Positions 1-12,400 of a stretch of 64,000 nucleotides of DNA are shown in pieces. Within the stretch, counting starts at the first letter, position 1. Every line of letters begins with the position of its first letter. The position numbers and the translations under genes were made by a program. The notes under the pieces were generated by a model, which did no database searches, was not told the origin of the DNA, and saw only the letters and a program-made list of their open reading frames with translations. Origin of the DNA: Phoronis australis (lineage: Eukaryota > Phoronida > Phoronidae); NCBI GenBank assembly GCA_002633005.1, contig NMRA01000433.1, positions 288,891 through 352,890 on the forward strand, written 5' to 3'.

Positions 1-1952
1 AATAAAGTCCCCCGTATGTAGAACTAAGTAGAAACGTCAATTCAACGTATAAGAAAACCAAAAATCATTCTCCGAAACAACAGCTTTCAAGTATGACGTT
101 GCATTTGGTTTTCTTGAACGGTTCCGTGATTTCCACAAGCCAGTCAGTCTACATGAACGCCCATATTCGGATAATCATCCGGAAGTTGAAGGAGAGTTGT
201 AGTTTTGGAGGCTCAGTTGTCACTTTTCAAATTGAAAAGTTAAAAAGAATGTCACATTTTCTCTGTTGTTTTCCTCACTCGTCTACGCCCGATGAACAAA
301 GCACACCAGGTTGTAAATAAAAACTTCGATTTTTCGTTCACCACAAGCTGATTACTTGTCCAAATCAATCGGATGTATATATACATATATATACCCAAAT
401 CAATAGTTTTTCAAAAACTGCTGACTCCAGCTTCAACGTTATTTAATAATTAGATCTTAAGTTCTGCAGTATGCGGACGTTTAGGTCACGCTCTGCATGA
501 GATTTTTGCTCTCTTCGTGTTCAGCTAACATTTGAATTTCCTTTTTACAGTGATCTAAGAGACAAATCCCTTCCTGAAAGATATTAAGAGACACCAAATA
601 CAGACAAAATTATAACGTAATGCAAATGGAAAACAAAACTAGAGTATGGTGTGTCTGTAAATTTAGAGACGAGAACAGTGTTCAGTTTCCAATTGGGATT
701 ACTCTCATGGCATTTTACTTTTATTTTGTACCGTATTTTAACAAGAGCCAGGAACAAACGAATAAACTTTATTATACATACATACAAACATTCGGTAGTA
801 GCTTTCATAGACAAGAAATTGGTTGAAGCCATGAATGTACTTTTTGTTACACAGCTTAATATATGGTTGCACTCAACAGTTAGGCTGGTGCCACGGCCAA
901 CTGCCACTCCCAAAACATTAAAACTTTGGGGTAGACCAAGTTTGGGGCATTTTGTAGGTACATGTAAGCATTGCATGTAGGCTCAGTGAATGTGGTTTGT
1001 TTGTGTTTGTGATCAGATTGAAAACGAAAAGATACTACTTGTTCGGCTGTAACTGCACTCTTCTTCAAGATGGCGGCCCCCGGGTGCAATAATTTAATTG
1101 TGCATTGCTGGGTAGCGACTGAGAAATTGGATGCGATTTCAGGTAGCCATCAAACAAGTCAGAATTGCCAAACAACTAGGTTGTTGACAGCACATTTGAA
1201 CTACATTTTCGGAATCTGTAGGAAATTTACTTTCAGAATCTAATGTTGGATTTAGTCGTGTATTGGCACGGAAGTGGTATTTTTATGTTGAAATGTGCCA
1301 ATTTCGTGCTTTTTGCCCCTTTTTCTCAGCCTACCTTGCTTTTCAGTAGGATTGGAAGGGCCAAAATGCGAGACAATAAATTTTCTGTGCTCATCTGAAG
1401 GGCTTTTTATGTGAAATAACTGAAAACATGCAATTCTTTGCGTTCTGTTTTCGACAGAGTGAAGAAAAGGTGACAAATCAAGTGGCGTGTGTGTTTGCTG
1501 GGCAAAACCCAGTGAGAACTGGTCTGTGCTTCCTATACTCGCTCGTAGTCTCAAAAAATTTCCTATCTTCAAGTGTGTAGTTATGACGCAAAGCACCAAG
1601 AGACGCAACGGACAAACAAGTTAAAACACCAGCTACATTTCTGAACCACGCGTCTCATCATTAGGCAATGAGAGAAATGAACTCACATGAACCCCAAAAC
1701 TGTGAAATAAGATCATTTTTACACCAACATGGCCAAAAATAACTTGGCAAAAAAAGCTGACGATGCCGCTATTCGATATGTTGAAAACGATACAATTTGG
1801 TTAAAGATTTTAGAGTCCCTATTGGTCACTCACGGAAAACCTGTGCTGAATGAGCAGCTGACAGGCGTGTACTGCACGCTGGCTCAGTTCCGTTAGTCTG
1901 GCTTCCTACCGTGTGATACATTCACACTCTCTGCTTTTATGCCCTCTACCAA
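1..1952. other. Region with no recognised gene
   Basis: I see no conserved domain or convincing exon here. All ORFs are short and overlap one another on both strands. A motif AAGATGGCGG at about 1067-1076 resembles a YY1 site with an embedded ATG, but no exon with a good donor follows it. Confidence 0.5.
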
Positions 1953-2104
1953 CCTCCCGTTCAGTAACGCTACAACCTCGCTTAAAAGCAAGACTTTGCG
2001 AGATTACGCGAGATATTGCCGTGTATTTTAAATAAGAGCACGTGACTTTGACTAGGTTTTAACTAGGTCCTAGCGTAGGTCCTAGCGTCTACTGAACGCA
2101 CGCC
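1953..2104 (+). mobile_element. MITE-like element, CGTTCAGTA family, copy 1
   Basis: A short non-coding element begins CCTCCCGTTCAGTA and ends TACTGAACGCACGCC, so its ends are imperfect inverted repeats sharing the core CGTTCAGTA. The interior has the recurring words GCAAGACTTTGCGAGATTACG and ACTAGGTCCTAGCG. Two further near-complete copies lie at 4562-4725 (reverse) and 41801-41940, and fragments at about 15888-15932 and 18370-18440. It encodes nothing, so it would be a non-autonomous DNA transposon. Superfamily is not determined. Confidence 0.75.
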
Positions 2105-2177
2105 TGCTGTCACATTCTATTTCACTGTTTCTTTCGCTTCCTGTATATTTCTCTCACTCATTGCCTGACGATGAGAC

Positions 2178-2250
2178 ACATACATACATACATACATACA
2201 TACATACATACATTTATATATACATACATACATATATACATACATGTACA
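2178..2250. repeat. TACA/TATA microsatellite
   Basis: About eight uninterrupted ACAT units are followed by an imperfect TA-rich continuation of the same tetranucleotide, ending near TACATGTACA. Confidence 0.9.
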
Positions 2251-2279
2251 CAGTATAGGCCCAACAAGTTTTGCCTACA

Positions 2280-4561
2280 GGAAATTTACGAAGTTAAACT
2301 AAAGAGTCACTTTTCTCAAAATACGATGTCACGTGATTGAAAACGAATGTGTGACTTTTTAAAGAGAGAATTCATTTTTGCAACCACTGGGATTCCATAA
2401 GAACTTAGTAAAATAGTAAAAATGCGGTGTAATGCGAAAGAACTTCGTGAATGTTGACAATTACCTTATGTATGTACTGCACGTGAAATGTGTTGCATTA
2501 AATTGCCATCATGAGAATCAAGGAAAACGGAGGAACATTTCACCGAAATGGCTGATCGGATTCATATGAAACTCTCGGGTACCAAGTACCCGTCCTCCAA
2601 AGCTTGCAAGTAATTTTTATTTTTTTTCCTTTTGAAGGCTATAAAAAGCAAGACATTTATGATTTTGATGACAAAAAACACAATTGTTGCATAAAACGAT
2701 AACAAGAGGGACATTAAAAAGGTGACTTTTTGAGATCTGATCTTCAACATTTAGATCAAATGAAATTTGATCGTGCTATTTATGCCGTTGTTTTGATACC
2801 GAAGTACATTTATTCTTCCATGTGCTGAGCTTTACTGTAAAGACATGGTCACGCGTTCCAATCAATGGCAGATTGCGTACTGAGTTAGAATCTACACTTT
2901 TGTGGATATTTTGCTAATTCCACATAGTAGCCGACAGGTCGTACATATTCTTGATAAAATCCCAACTGACTAAAATTGGTATTAAACAGCCACATTAAAA
3001 TTTTTGAAGTCGTCACTTCTCCATAATGAACAACCTTTTGTCAATACGGGATGATACCCGTCAATCGTCATCAACGCATTTTATGAAATACAAGAACAAA
3101 AAGTAAAACAAAATTAAATATTTCAGAGTAACGTTTAATCTAATTTCTCTGTTGTAAGAGATTTCATTATAAGAGCGAAAACCATTGTGTAATTTTCCAA
3201 GACTTCACCTGTTTCAGCATAAGTACTGTACGACCTGTAAAAAGCCGTGAACCTGTATCTGACAACAACAGTAAATATTCCTTCAAACTACCAGTGTTGC
3301 AATAAAAAGGGCCTCAACTTGTAGTAATTCAATCGTAACTACTGCAGAAAGTCCGAGATACTATTGTCTCGCTTACCGTTACAAAACCTTGTCAAAATAA
3401 CAAGAAGAACCCAGATCCGTTTCTCCATATTGATGTGTGCACACAGCAATGGTGAGAGGTCAATGCTATATTGGGTTTTACAGATTATTCGATATCAGCG
3501 AGGTCCAAAACAAATACAGTTAAAAGGTATGTTCGATCTCCGACGGCTCTTTCTTTGTTGTTCCCTTTGTCCGAGTAGCAATCACTATCGGGAAGATCGA
3601 AAATAGTTTGCATGGGTCGGTCTATGGCCACGGTTCGGGTCTTTGTAGAAAATGGCGTGGATCAAGTTTGTGGACTAAATGAAAACCGTTTACCAAGAAT
3701 GTCATTCAGTTGTTCCGTGAGGTTGTTTTGAGTAAAGTGAATTCAGAAATTTGGGCCTGCTCTTATCTACAGGGATTCGGAAGTCCAGCCAATTTTCTGA
3801 GCACATCCTTGTTCAATGTTGAATTTTTGGCGCGAATCCAGCTACCCTTTGAAGAAGAAAATTTGGAAAATTTGGTCGGTGATTACATAATTATTTAAAC
3901 ATAAATTCTAGAGAGCAAGGGCATTAGGACTATGGTCTCCTCCTTTGCAACAAGACAATTCGGAATTTGCTATTTTAGGTACACAAAGACAAAAATTGCG
4001 ATTTTTAAAACATTTTTGCAGCTCAACTTTTCCGGTGGATGTACAGTGTTGCAATTCAAAAAGACATCAGGCTTTGTTGAATTTCTTCAAGTTCAAGAAA
4101 CCCATAGAGTTTGCTTTCTGTCAGTTATTTCTTTTTCAGGTGCCTCGAAACACGGTGCCAGCATGGTCTTTCATTGACCCAGACCAGTGATAACGTCAAA
4201 ATCAGCCACTCGAGTTGGGGTTTTTGCCTTTGCCATTTTACACTCATGTCAGAAACACGCAACCTGTCTATAACTAAATACTTCTACTACTGAAACTGGT
4301 TTTCCCCGGCTGGTGACGTCTTTTTTAGTTCTCTCTTACGGAAATACTCTACTGCGTTACGGGGACATGTACACCTAAATATGTTCGGGCAAATGTCTCT
4401 TAGACCACTGAAAGCGTCAACACCGAACAAGCAACCAGTTGGCATAGGCAAAGATAATCCGAAAAATTATTCCTCCTTCCGGCAGACCACAGATATATTT
4501 CATAACCAACTTACACCCAATTATGGTTTTCGGTTCTAAAACTTTACAAAAATTGACATCT
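2280..4561. other. Region with no recognised gene
   Basis: This is AT-rich sequence with only short unconnected ORFs. No domain, RNA gene or repeat family was recognised. Confidence 0.45.
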
Positions 4562-4725
4562 GGCGTGCGTTCAGTAACGCTGGGACCTACATGTACGCTA
4601 GGACCTAGCAAAAATCTAGTCAAAGCCACATGTTCTCATTTAAAATACACGGCAATGTTTCCCGTAAACTCGCGAAGTTTTGCTTTTTAGCGAGGTTCTA
4701 CAGTTACAGTGTACTGAACGGGAGG
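4562..4725 (-). mobile_element. MITE-like element, CGTTCAGTA family, copy 2 (inverted)
   Basis: Read on the minus strand this copy follows the same order of words as copies 1 and 3: CCTCCCGTTCAGTA, then the TAGCGAGGTTCTA-type segment, then AAAATACACGGCAATG in reverse complement, then the terminal CGTTCAGTA repeat. It is slightly longer than the others because of small insertions next to both ends. Confidence 0.75.
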
Positions 4726-6274
4726 CAGGCTTTCGAAGGAATCCATCCCGGAAGTGCACGAGAGACACAGTTAGCACTGAATAGCCGTCAGTGACATTAG
4801 GGGATGTCTCAGGTGAAAAAATAGCCGCAAGTCGAGAGATTTCTGAGTTATCTTGTCATTGACTTGGAGAGTTCAATTCTTTTGAGTACTGGGGAAATCG
4901 ACAAGAAAAGTAGGCACATGGTGTGGAGAATTTCCAAATTTCTGGGAAGTCGTAAGCACTGATTCAAGAAAACAACTTGAAACGTAGGTTTCCAAACCCG
5001 AAATACGCCAATCTCTTGTTCAGATACGATATTTGGACAAGCCTGTTGAAACCTGTCAAAAATCTGGCAACCAGTGCAGCTACTGAAAATCAAAAAAACG
5101 CAATAAAACTGGGTGCAACGCCTGAGGCAAAAGAGAAAAACGTGTACGAAGCAAAATGCCAGGGAACACGACGTCACGACCAACGATCGACCGCACATTG
5201 AACAATCAACACAGAAGCCGCGCTATTTGTCATACTACTTTGCCTAAGATCTAATGCAGTCATACTAGTTCGGATGAACAATCGTGTACAGCATGGCTTA
5301 CTCTTTTACGGGAAGTTGTACCTGTAAACGTTCATTTGGTATCTGGAATTAGACGGTGGCGCCTATATGTGATGTTTATACAATCATGCAGCCTTCGACA
5401 TTGAGCAACACTGCCCCGATTTTCTGCAGTTAAAGCAATTTTGAAACCTTGCGTACATACATTTATTTTTTTGATTTCATAATCGTTCTGAGAACATCTG
5501 TAAGATTGTTAAGGCAGGAAGATTGATGTCTCACACCAACTTACACCAAAGAAAATGTCATTTATCCTCAATTCCACCTTTGTCGCAGCATGGGACATGA
5601 CCATCTTAAACGTTCCACATACCTCAGGCAAGATGGGTATGGGATTTATACCGTTAAGAGGACAATACGAAAACTTTAGCCACCTTATCAAACATGGCAT
5701 ATCGGTATGTTTTGTGTACTGAACTTTCGCGGAATAAGAATTCGCGAACTTTCAATTCAGCGTGTTTTGTAATGGCTAAAAGTACATGTATACTAAATTC
5801 TATTTTGGTGATTTTAGCCAATCCTCGTTCTGTCACCTGTTAATGCACCGTTGTCGTCTCACTTGAGTGATAAAAGCACAAATCATCTAAAACACACATT
5901 GCCCGTGTCAAAGATTGGATATTGCCGCGGTTCTCGGCGTGTTGGCTTTCCGGTCGTGTAACTGGCCTAAAGCGTAGGTCACACTTGTCCGTTCAGCAGA
6001 CTTTGTAATGAGTTTACGAAATTTGCTCCAAACGTTTGAGTGTTGTAGAAGGTTATAGGGCATTATGTTGTTTCAGAGAACTGGGCGGGAACGCCACTTG
6101 AAATACACGTATGTCGGTAGGTCGATCAAGGTAGGTATCCTTTTAAAAATAGTTGCATCGGACGTGCACGGGCCGCTCAGCATTGCCCCAAACACCTGAT
6201 TGACAAACTTAATCAGCTTCGGGCGCTACGGCTTACAGTTTCAATGTAGCACGTTCCAAAATTCCAATAGACTA
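4726..6274. other. Region with no recognised gene
   Basis: No recognisable exon or repeat family was found here. It lies just beyond the 3' end of the minus-strand WSC/EGF/discoidin gene. Confidence 0.45.
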
Positions 6275-6280
6275 TTTATT
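6275..6280 (-). terminator. Poly(A) signal of the WSC/EGF/discoidin gene
   Basis: AATAAA on the minus strand, about 130 nt downstream of the TAA stop codon at 6411-6413. The spacing is normal for a 3' UTR. Confidence 0.6.
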
Positions 6281-6410
6281 GCGAAGAAAACATTGAAAAC
6301 ATTCCATTTCATAGCAGTAGATGCAAATACAGGCAGTATGTTCTTAACCTGAGCAAAGGCAATACAAATTGATTGCATATACATCCATTCGTTCATGTTC
6401 ACAAAGCACT

Positions 6411-9400
6411 TTAAGAAGCGGTATTCGGACAGCCGTATATTTCCATCCGCAAGGCGGCGTAGGACTCAGCAGATATCATCCACAATCTAACAAATTTGCC
6501 ATCGAAGGGTGGGTTGAAAAACTGTGTACGAACGGAATCGATGTGATCAATCTGGTTACCTGCCAATGCCTGTAAAAAGATGCAGAAAATAGATCAAGTG
6601 ACATTCATAGTAAATAAGATTTTTTAATTATTTGTTGACATCTGAGGTGCAGAAGCCACATTCCAAAATAAAGTATCCATACTTTTGAAGTAAAACGTAC
6701 TATGCTCTAACTGACCTTTTCGACATGTGGGACAACAGACCAATCAGAAGGACTTGCGTACATGTATTTTCATTGTCCCAATTTACCTCGGGGTGAACTT
6801 TGAGCATGTGCGAACTTCAGTCATACGGCCAATTTTCCTTCAGTTTGAGAGCCCTACGATTCGCTTCGGCTTTATGACTGAAGCCTGAATTTTGAGGTCA
6901 TGTGCGAAAATACCAGTGGTGTTCCAGATGACCCCTAACACACTTCAAACTCGAGACGGACATGAAGGCCAAACTATAACTACAGTCGATCTACATGTTA
7001 TGGCATTGCTCACAAGTCTGACGTAGCGCCAACAATGCCTCAAAGTGCTCGCTGGTTCCCTGCGTGTCGAGTCAGAACGCAGGTATCACGTCATTGGTTG
7101 ATGACCTCTGCTGTCATTGGTTAGCTTTACAACAATTTAATGAGAAAATGGCCGACTAAAAACGGTTTTTAGCCTTATCTAGTGTCGTAGCGGCAACTAT
7201 TTCGTTTCAGTAATGTTTAGTAACCGCGTGCTTGAAGCACGCACATGTAGTCTACAATAAGAATTGCTCTGAAACCCCCTCGACACGCCGTCATCTGGCC
7301 GGTTTAACTAGCAGGGCTATATTATTCCTACTGTGTGAATACAGGACAGCAACGTAAACAAAAGTCAGCGACAGTAGAAAGATGCACTCCGAAAAGGTGC
7401 AACCACAATTTATGGGATTCACATTTCTTGAACATGAATTTTAAGCACCGATTTGTCTGTGCAACAGACCACATTTACACTTCCTTCATCAGTCATGTTA
7501 GTTTGTTTGCCTAAAGCGCTTCCTATTGAGAATTCGACCAGCCAATCAGAAACACCGGTGTAAAAAATTCTCCGGAAAATTAAATGATACCTTCGTGCTG
7601 GCTACCACCTAGCGGCTCGCAGGGAACCAGCTAAAAGTGTAACTCAACACCAATTTGGAGTATGAGATGGGACTTGGGATCGACAATTTAAGCCATACCG
7701 AAATTCTCGAAGATGCTGGTGCAGCAATCTAATTTGCCCCTGGCTTGTTATTGGCTATCCCGTGTGACATAGCAGCGTGAATGACGAAATGCGCGCGCTT
7801 TGTTTTTCCATAGTGTGAACATATTCTGCTGTCTGTGTTCCTTGTTTTCGTGTTATTTAAATACACTTTCGCTATGGTGAAGCGCTGCGACACGTTTATT
7901 TATTTGTTCTTCCACAGGAGAAGGCCCTCGCCGGGAAATGGCACAAATTTATGTGTAACCCAAGAATATGGGACAAAATCCAGCTATGCTTTCTAACTCC
8001 TTGTTTAAAAAAATCACTTCGCCAAGTCTTGCTTTGACAAGAATGATGTATAAATGGCCAAGATTGAACAACCCGGGAATCGAACCGGCAAGCGCCCTGA
8101 CATGTATATCACGGATCGGTTAATAGACAAATGCCCGCTAATCAGGAATCACAAATATCGTTACTTTTCTGTTAGAGCCTATTTCTACACTGGAAACTGT
8201 AAACGGGCTAATATACATGTAGGGGTTTTATCGGTACGTTAACGTGTTCAAAGTGTGTAGATGGTGTTGAGCAACACTTTAAATGCTTTACCAAAGATCA
8301 AAATTCGTTAGGAGCCGATTACTGCATGACCAGAAATCAATAGGTTTTCTGTGAAGGACACTAACTCTTATATGCTGAAGGTTTGGGGATATTTCTTATT
8401 GATGTGATAGTCACGCCATAGGAAATCAAATTGGATCACTATCGAGTAAAGTGTTGGTAAACGCAAACTGTCTGCTACAGAGTACGGCTAGTTTAAATTT
8501 AAGAGCATACCTGTTCGTTGTTGTACCACATCCAGTTAGATCCATCGAGAGAGAATTGGATTTTGTACGTGAAGATCCTCTCGTTATTGTCAAATCTCCC
8601 CTAAAATTAACAATGAGCATTAGTTCCTGTCATTTTATGAAAAACATTCTCGTGATCTCAGTTTTGCATTAACCTCGTTCATTTCATGTAAAAGTCATAC
8701 TATGTGTGAGTGAACGTGCACTCGTGCGTGCGTGCGTGCGTGTGTAGGTATGTATGAATTCGTTCATGCACGTGCGCACGTGTTTAATCTTTGGGTATGA
8801 ATTCATGTATTTGCATTGAATTCTTTGGATGACTCAAAAGCAGTAAGTCAAAAGCCTTGTAACATACTTGTGTTGCTACTCCTGTGACGCGATGAATGCT
8901 GGGTAATTCGACTTGAAACCATTCCGCATTCGAACTCCCTGAGTTGGAGCGCCACCCGTCGGCGCCATCAAGCCAGTCACTGTACAGACGTGCCCTGTAA
9001 CTTTCGTGGAGTTCAGATTGGGTACTGGCAGTCATTTTGCTGTCCGGTATCCGGCCATCTTCCATACCAAGTGGTTGAGGGGCCCAGCATTGATTGAGGT
9101 CTGTACCTTTGGGAAATTTCATTGATGCTTAATTATCTACGTCTTTATCCGTTGATTTATTTTTTAAATATGGAAGCCATGTTAGTACCGTTAAAATATA
9201 TATTTAGGGCAGATCAAGTAAAAGAACTATTATGTTGGGACATCTCGTTTTGTTCACTAACGAGAGTTGAATATTTTGATATAATTTTGAGATCCTCACA
9301 AAACTGAGTCGTGAAATAAATTTTCTCATTTCTGTGGTTTTGATGTGGTCAGGATGGAACTCACATTATTTGTGTTAAGGTTGTGTACGCTAGAAAATAT

Positions 9401-12400
9401 CCAACTTTGGCTATTTCCCAAGCACCATATCTCACAAATGGCTGATTGTATTCACATAAAGCCTTCAGATACTACGGTACTGTTCTTCATACACAGTTCT
9501 CCAAATGCGACTGGGGGGCTATCAAAATAGGATTTTAATGATTTTCAGGAAAAAATAAAAATTGTCTATTAAAAGCCGAAATGATATTTTAGAAAACGAA
9601 ACAGCAGTTTTGAGATCTCACCTTTTTGAGATCTCACCTTGAAGAAATTTGATCATGTTAGCGTTATTTTGCTAACAATGTACTTTTCTTAATAAAAAGT
9701 CCAAATTCCATCGCTTTTCCTTTTTCATTTGAAAGTATACCTTTCAATAAGTTGAAATCTACCAAGTTTTAGATATTTGACTAAACACAGAGAGTTGTTA
9801 ATTACGTCCTACACAACCAGAATGACTTCATTCTCGTCTAACTTTGAAATGCCGATATTGTTACGATATCTTTCGCTAGGTGGCGTCAATTACTGGAATG
9901 TTAAAAGGTTAAGGTCATATAAAGCGTTTATTAAGCACTGTCTTCGACTAGAGATGAAGTGCTCGAAGTAGCTTTAAATGAAATGGAATGTGCGGCGGTA
10001 AAGGCCAACCACATTCTGCGTAGCACGCAAAATACACCACAACAACATTGTATTTGAAAGTAGCCCTCGACGTGAAGCATTAATGTAGGACTGAATTGAA
10101 TGGCAATCTGAAGAGGGCTCCTGACACTACTTTGACTGTGAAGCGAACTTTCACCTTCAGGGAGTATACGTTGTATACACTTCTTATCACTGGCTGTGTT
10201 TCCGTTCTCAAATAGAGCAGAAAGTGAAATTACTCATCTTAATTGTTCAGGCAACTCTTATCCAAACGCTGTCAGATTAATTGTACTATAGAGTAACTGA
10301 GCAGGAAGCAGGGACTTGAGGTTTTCTGATGTCCAGAGTTGCATGCCTGCAAACTCCGGACGGTCCATCACGGTCGACAATACAGCATTATGTTAAAATG
10401 GGCAACAACTGTGGTAGCGCATCAAAAATTACGGATGTTTCACACCACCGGGCCTGCGTAGTGCCGCCTACCGAGTACGCCAAGCTTACGCTGCCGGTCT
10501 ACGCTGTCTTTGCCAATGACAATTCGACGAGGTACACAAACGGGTACACGTTAAGGTTATTTAGTTTGTGCATTCAACTAAAACTATATGATGTAAGTAT
10601 GCCTTTTCTGAATTTTGACATTATGCTCTCTGGCAGTATTTTGGTGGCGTGACCACGCACTTTTGGACTGAATTATAACATGACTGAGTAAAAAAGAAAG
10701 GTAGTCATAGCCAAAGGGTAGCAATAAACGTTATAAACTTACGATTGATATAAATTTAAATTTTCATGATGGAATCTCAACAACGGTCTCTTAATATTCT
10801 TTGATAAGCTTCGATTTCCGTTATTAACAAGAAAATCGAAATCATAAGCAAAAGCTTAATAGCTTTTTGGAATTGCCACAGTGGCGGATCCCACCGGGGG
10901 CAACATTTTGACACGTAAACAATCTCATATATCCACGTAGACCAGCGTACGGGCACAGCATAGGGCAGTTTACGCTCGGCAAATACTGGGTACGCCGCAC
11001 GGTACATGAGTGTACGAAAGTCTGGTGTGAATTACGCACCCCCTAGTATGAGCCACAATCCGTACGGCGCTTAGCGGAACGAACCACATACACTAGGATA
11101 CGTATCGTATCGTTTTTCCTCACTTTCACGCGCACAGCATCATTTAGAACAAAGCAAATTTTACAATCATAGACCAGCATTGTTCTCACTAATAATCCTC
11201 GCCTATGTTATTTATTTTTGGTTAGGTATCTGACGCTATCTTTTGGCCAGGAGTGCACATTAATACTTACTTGTATTTCTAAATTCTGTCACTGTGATGC
11301 AGTCTCCTTGGGAATGTCGAGCGTAATGACACTTTGGTGTCGTCTGCTGGAAACAGGTGTCCATGCACTGTTCATATGTCTTGTACTTAACAACATTAGC
11401 GGTATAACTAAGCAGCGCTGCAAACAGAATTTGTTTTTTGAGAATAGGGAAAGGACCAATCGCACGCTAACTGAGAGGCCGATGTTCAAGAACGCTAGGT
11501 GAATTCCGAACTAAAATTACAGAAAGGTAAGAGGAGGGGCGGATCTAGGATTTTGAGTTAGGGGGTCAGCACACAGCATTAGCCAGGATTTTGTCCGTCA
11601 GACATTCGTACCCTAGAGCTGCCAAATGGAATATGGGAGAATTTTAAGGGGAGGGCATGCCCCCCGGTCCTCAGCCCCCTCTAAATCCGCCACTGAGAAG
11701 TTAAATCGTATATACCGGCAAGGTTAAATTTAGGCAAACTAAACTTGCATACAGCTGTACATTACCGGAACTTCCGCGTCATGAGCCGCACAAATCTCGC
11801 GTTAGGTTAGTCTTGCAGACAAACCCGACACCCACAATAGTCTAATGGCACAGATTGCATTTAACTAAGGAATTATCGTTAAGATCTTCCTTTTTCCTAA
11901 CTGTAACCCTTTAGCGTCCAACATCTTACGTATTTCGCAGTTTTTCCCATCCCAAGACGAGGTGCAGTCACACGTGTAATCGTCGATATAATCTCTACAA
12001 GATCCGCCATGTAGACAAGGGGATGATAAACAGGAGTCGGCTGGAAAGTAAAAGAATCACATTGTCACAGGGGTTCGTTCCGTAGACGCAAGACTCCGGC
12101 GAACGAATCTAGAGTAATCACGCACTTCACTTGTACTGAATAAAGACTTTCGTGATCTAGCTTTACTTTCAAGAAACTATTTATGCGGAACGCGGATATG
12201 GTTAGCCTTAGAACGTGGATAAAATTTCACCTGGCTACTCGACGGCTTTTTTATTTTCCGAAGTAGCAGCTGGCCTATTGGCTAGAATGCAACGGATGTG
12301 CTGCCGAAAATTGAGACTACAAGTCGATCAAGCTATTTAAATGTATTTGCAATTTCTATTGGATGAGAATTAACTGACGTACCGAGGCTCGCATAGACAC

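Noticed and set aside
4848-5198. 116-codon cysteine-rich minus-strand ORF
   Set aside because: Hydrophobic and Cys-rich composition arises from AT-rich DNA. There is no signal peptide or spacing pattern and no splice support.
8060-8135. tRNA-like sequence on the minus strand (GGTTCGATTCCCGGG)
   Set aside because: It has a good B-box/T-arm word, but the stem does not pair properly and no acceptor or anticodon arm could be built. At most it is a SINE fragment.
10329-10652. Plus-strand ORF with a MGNNCG start that resembles a myristoylation signal
   Set aside because: The motif is short, the frame has no domain, and the stretch looks like one arm of an old inverted-repeat element.
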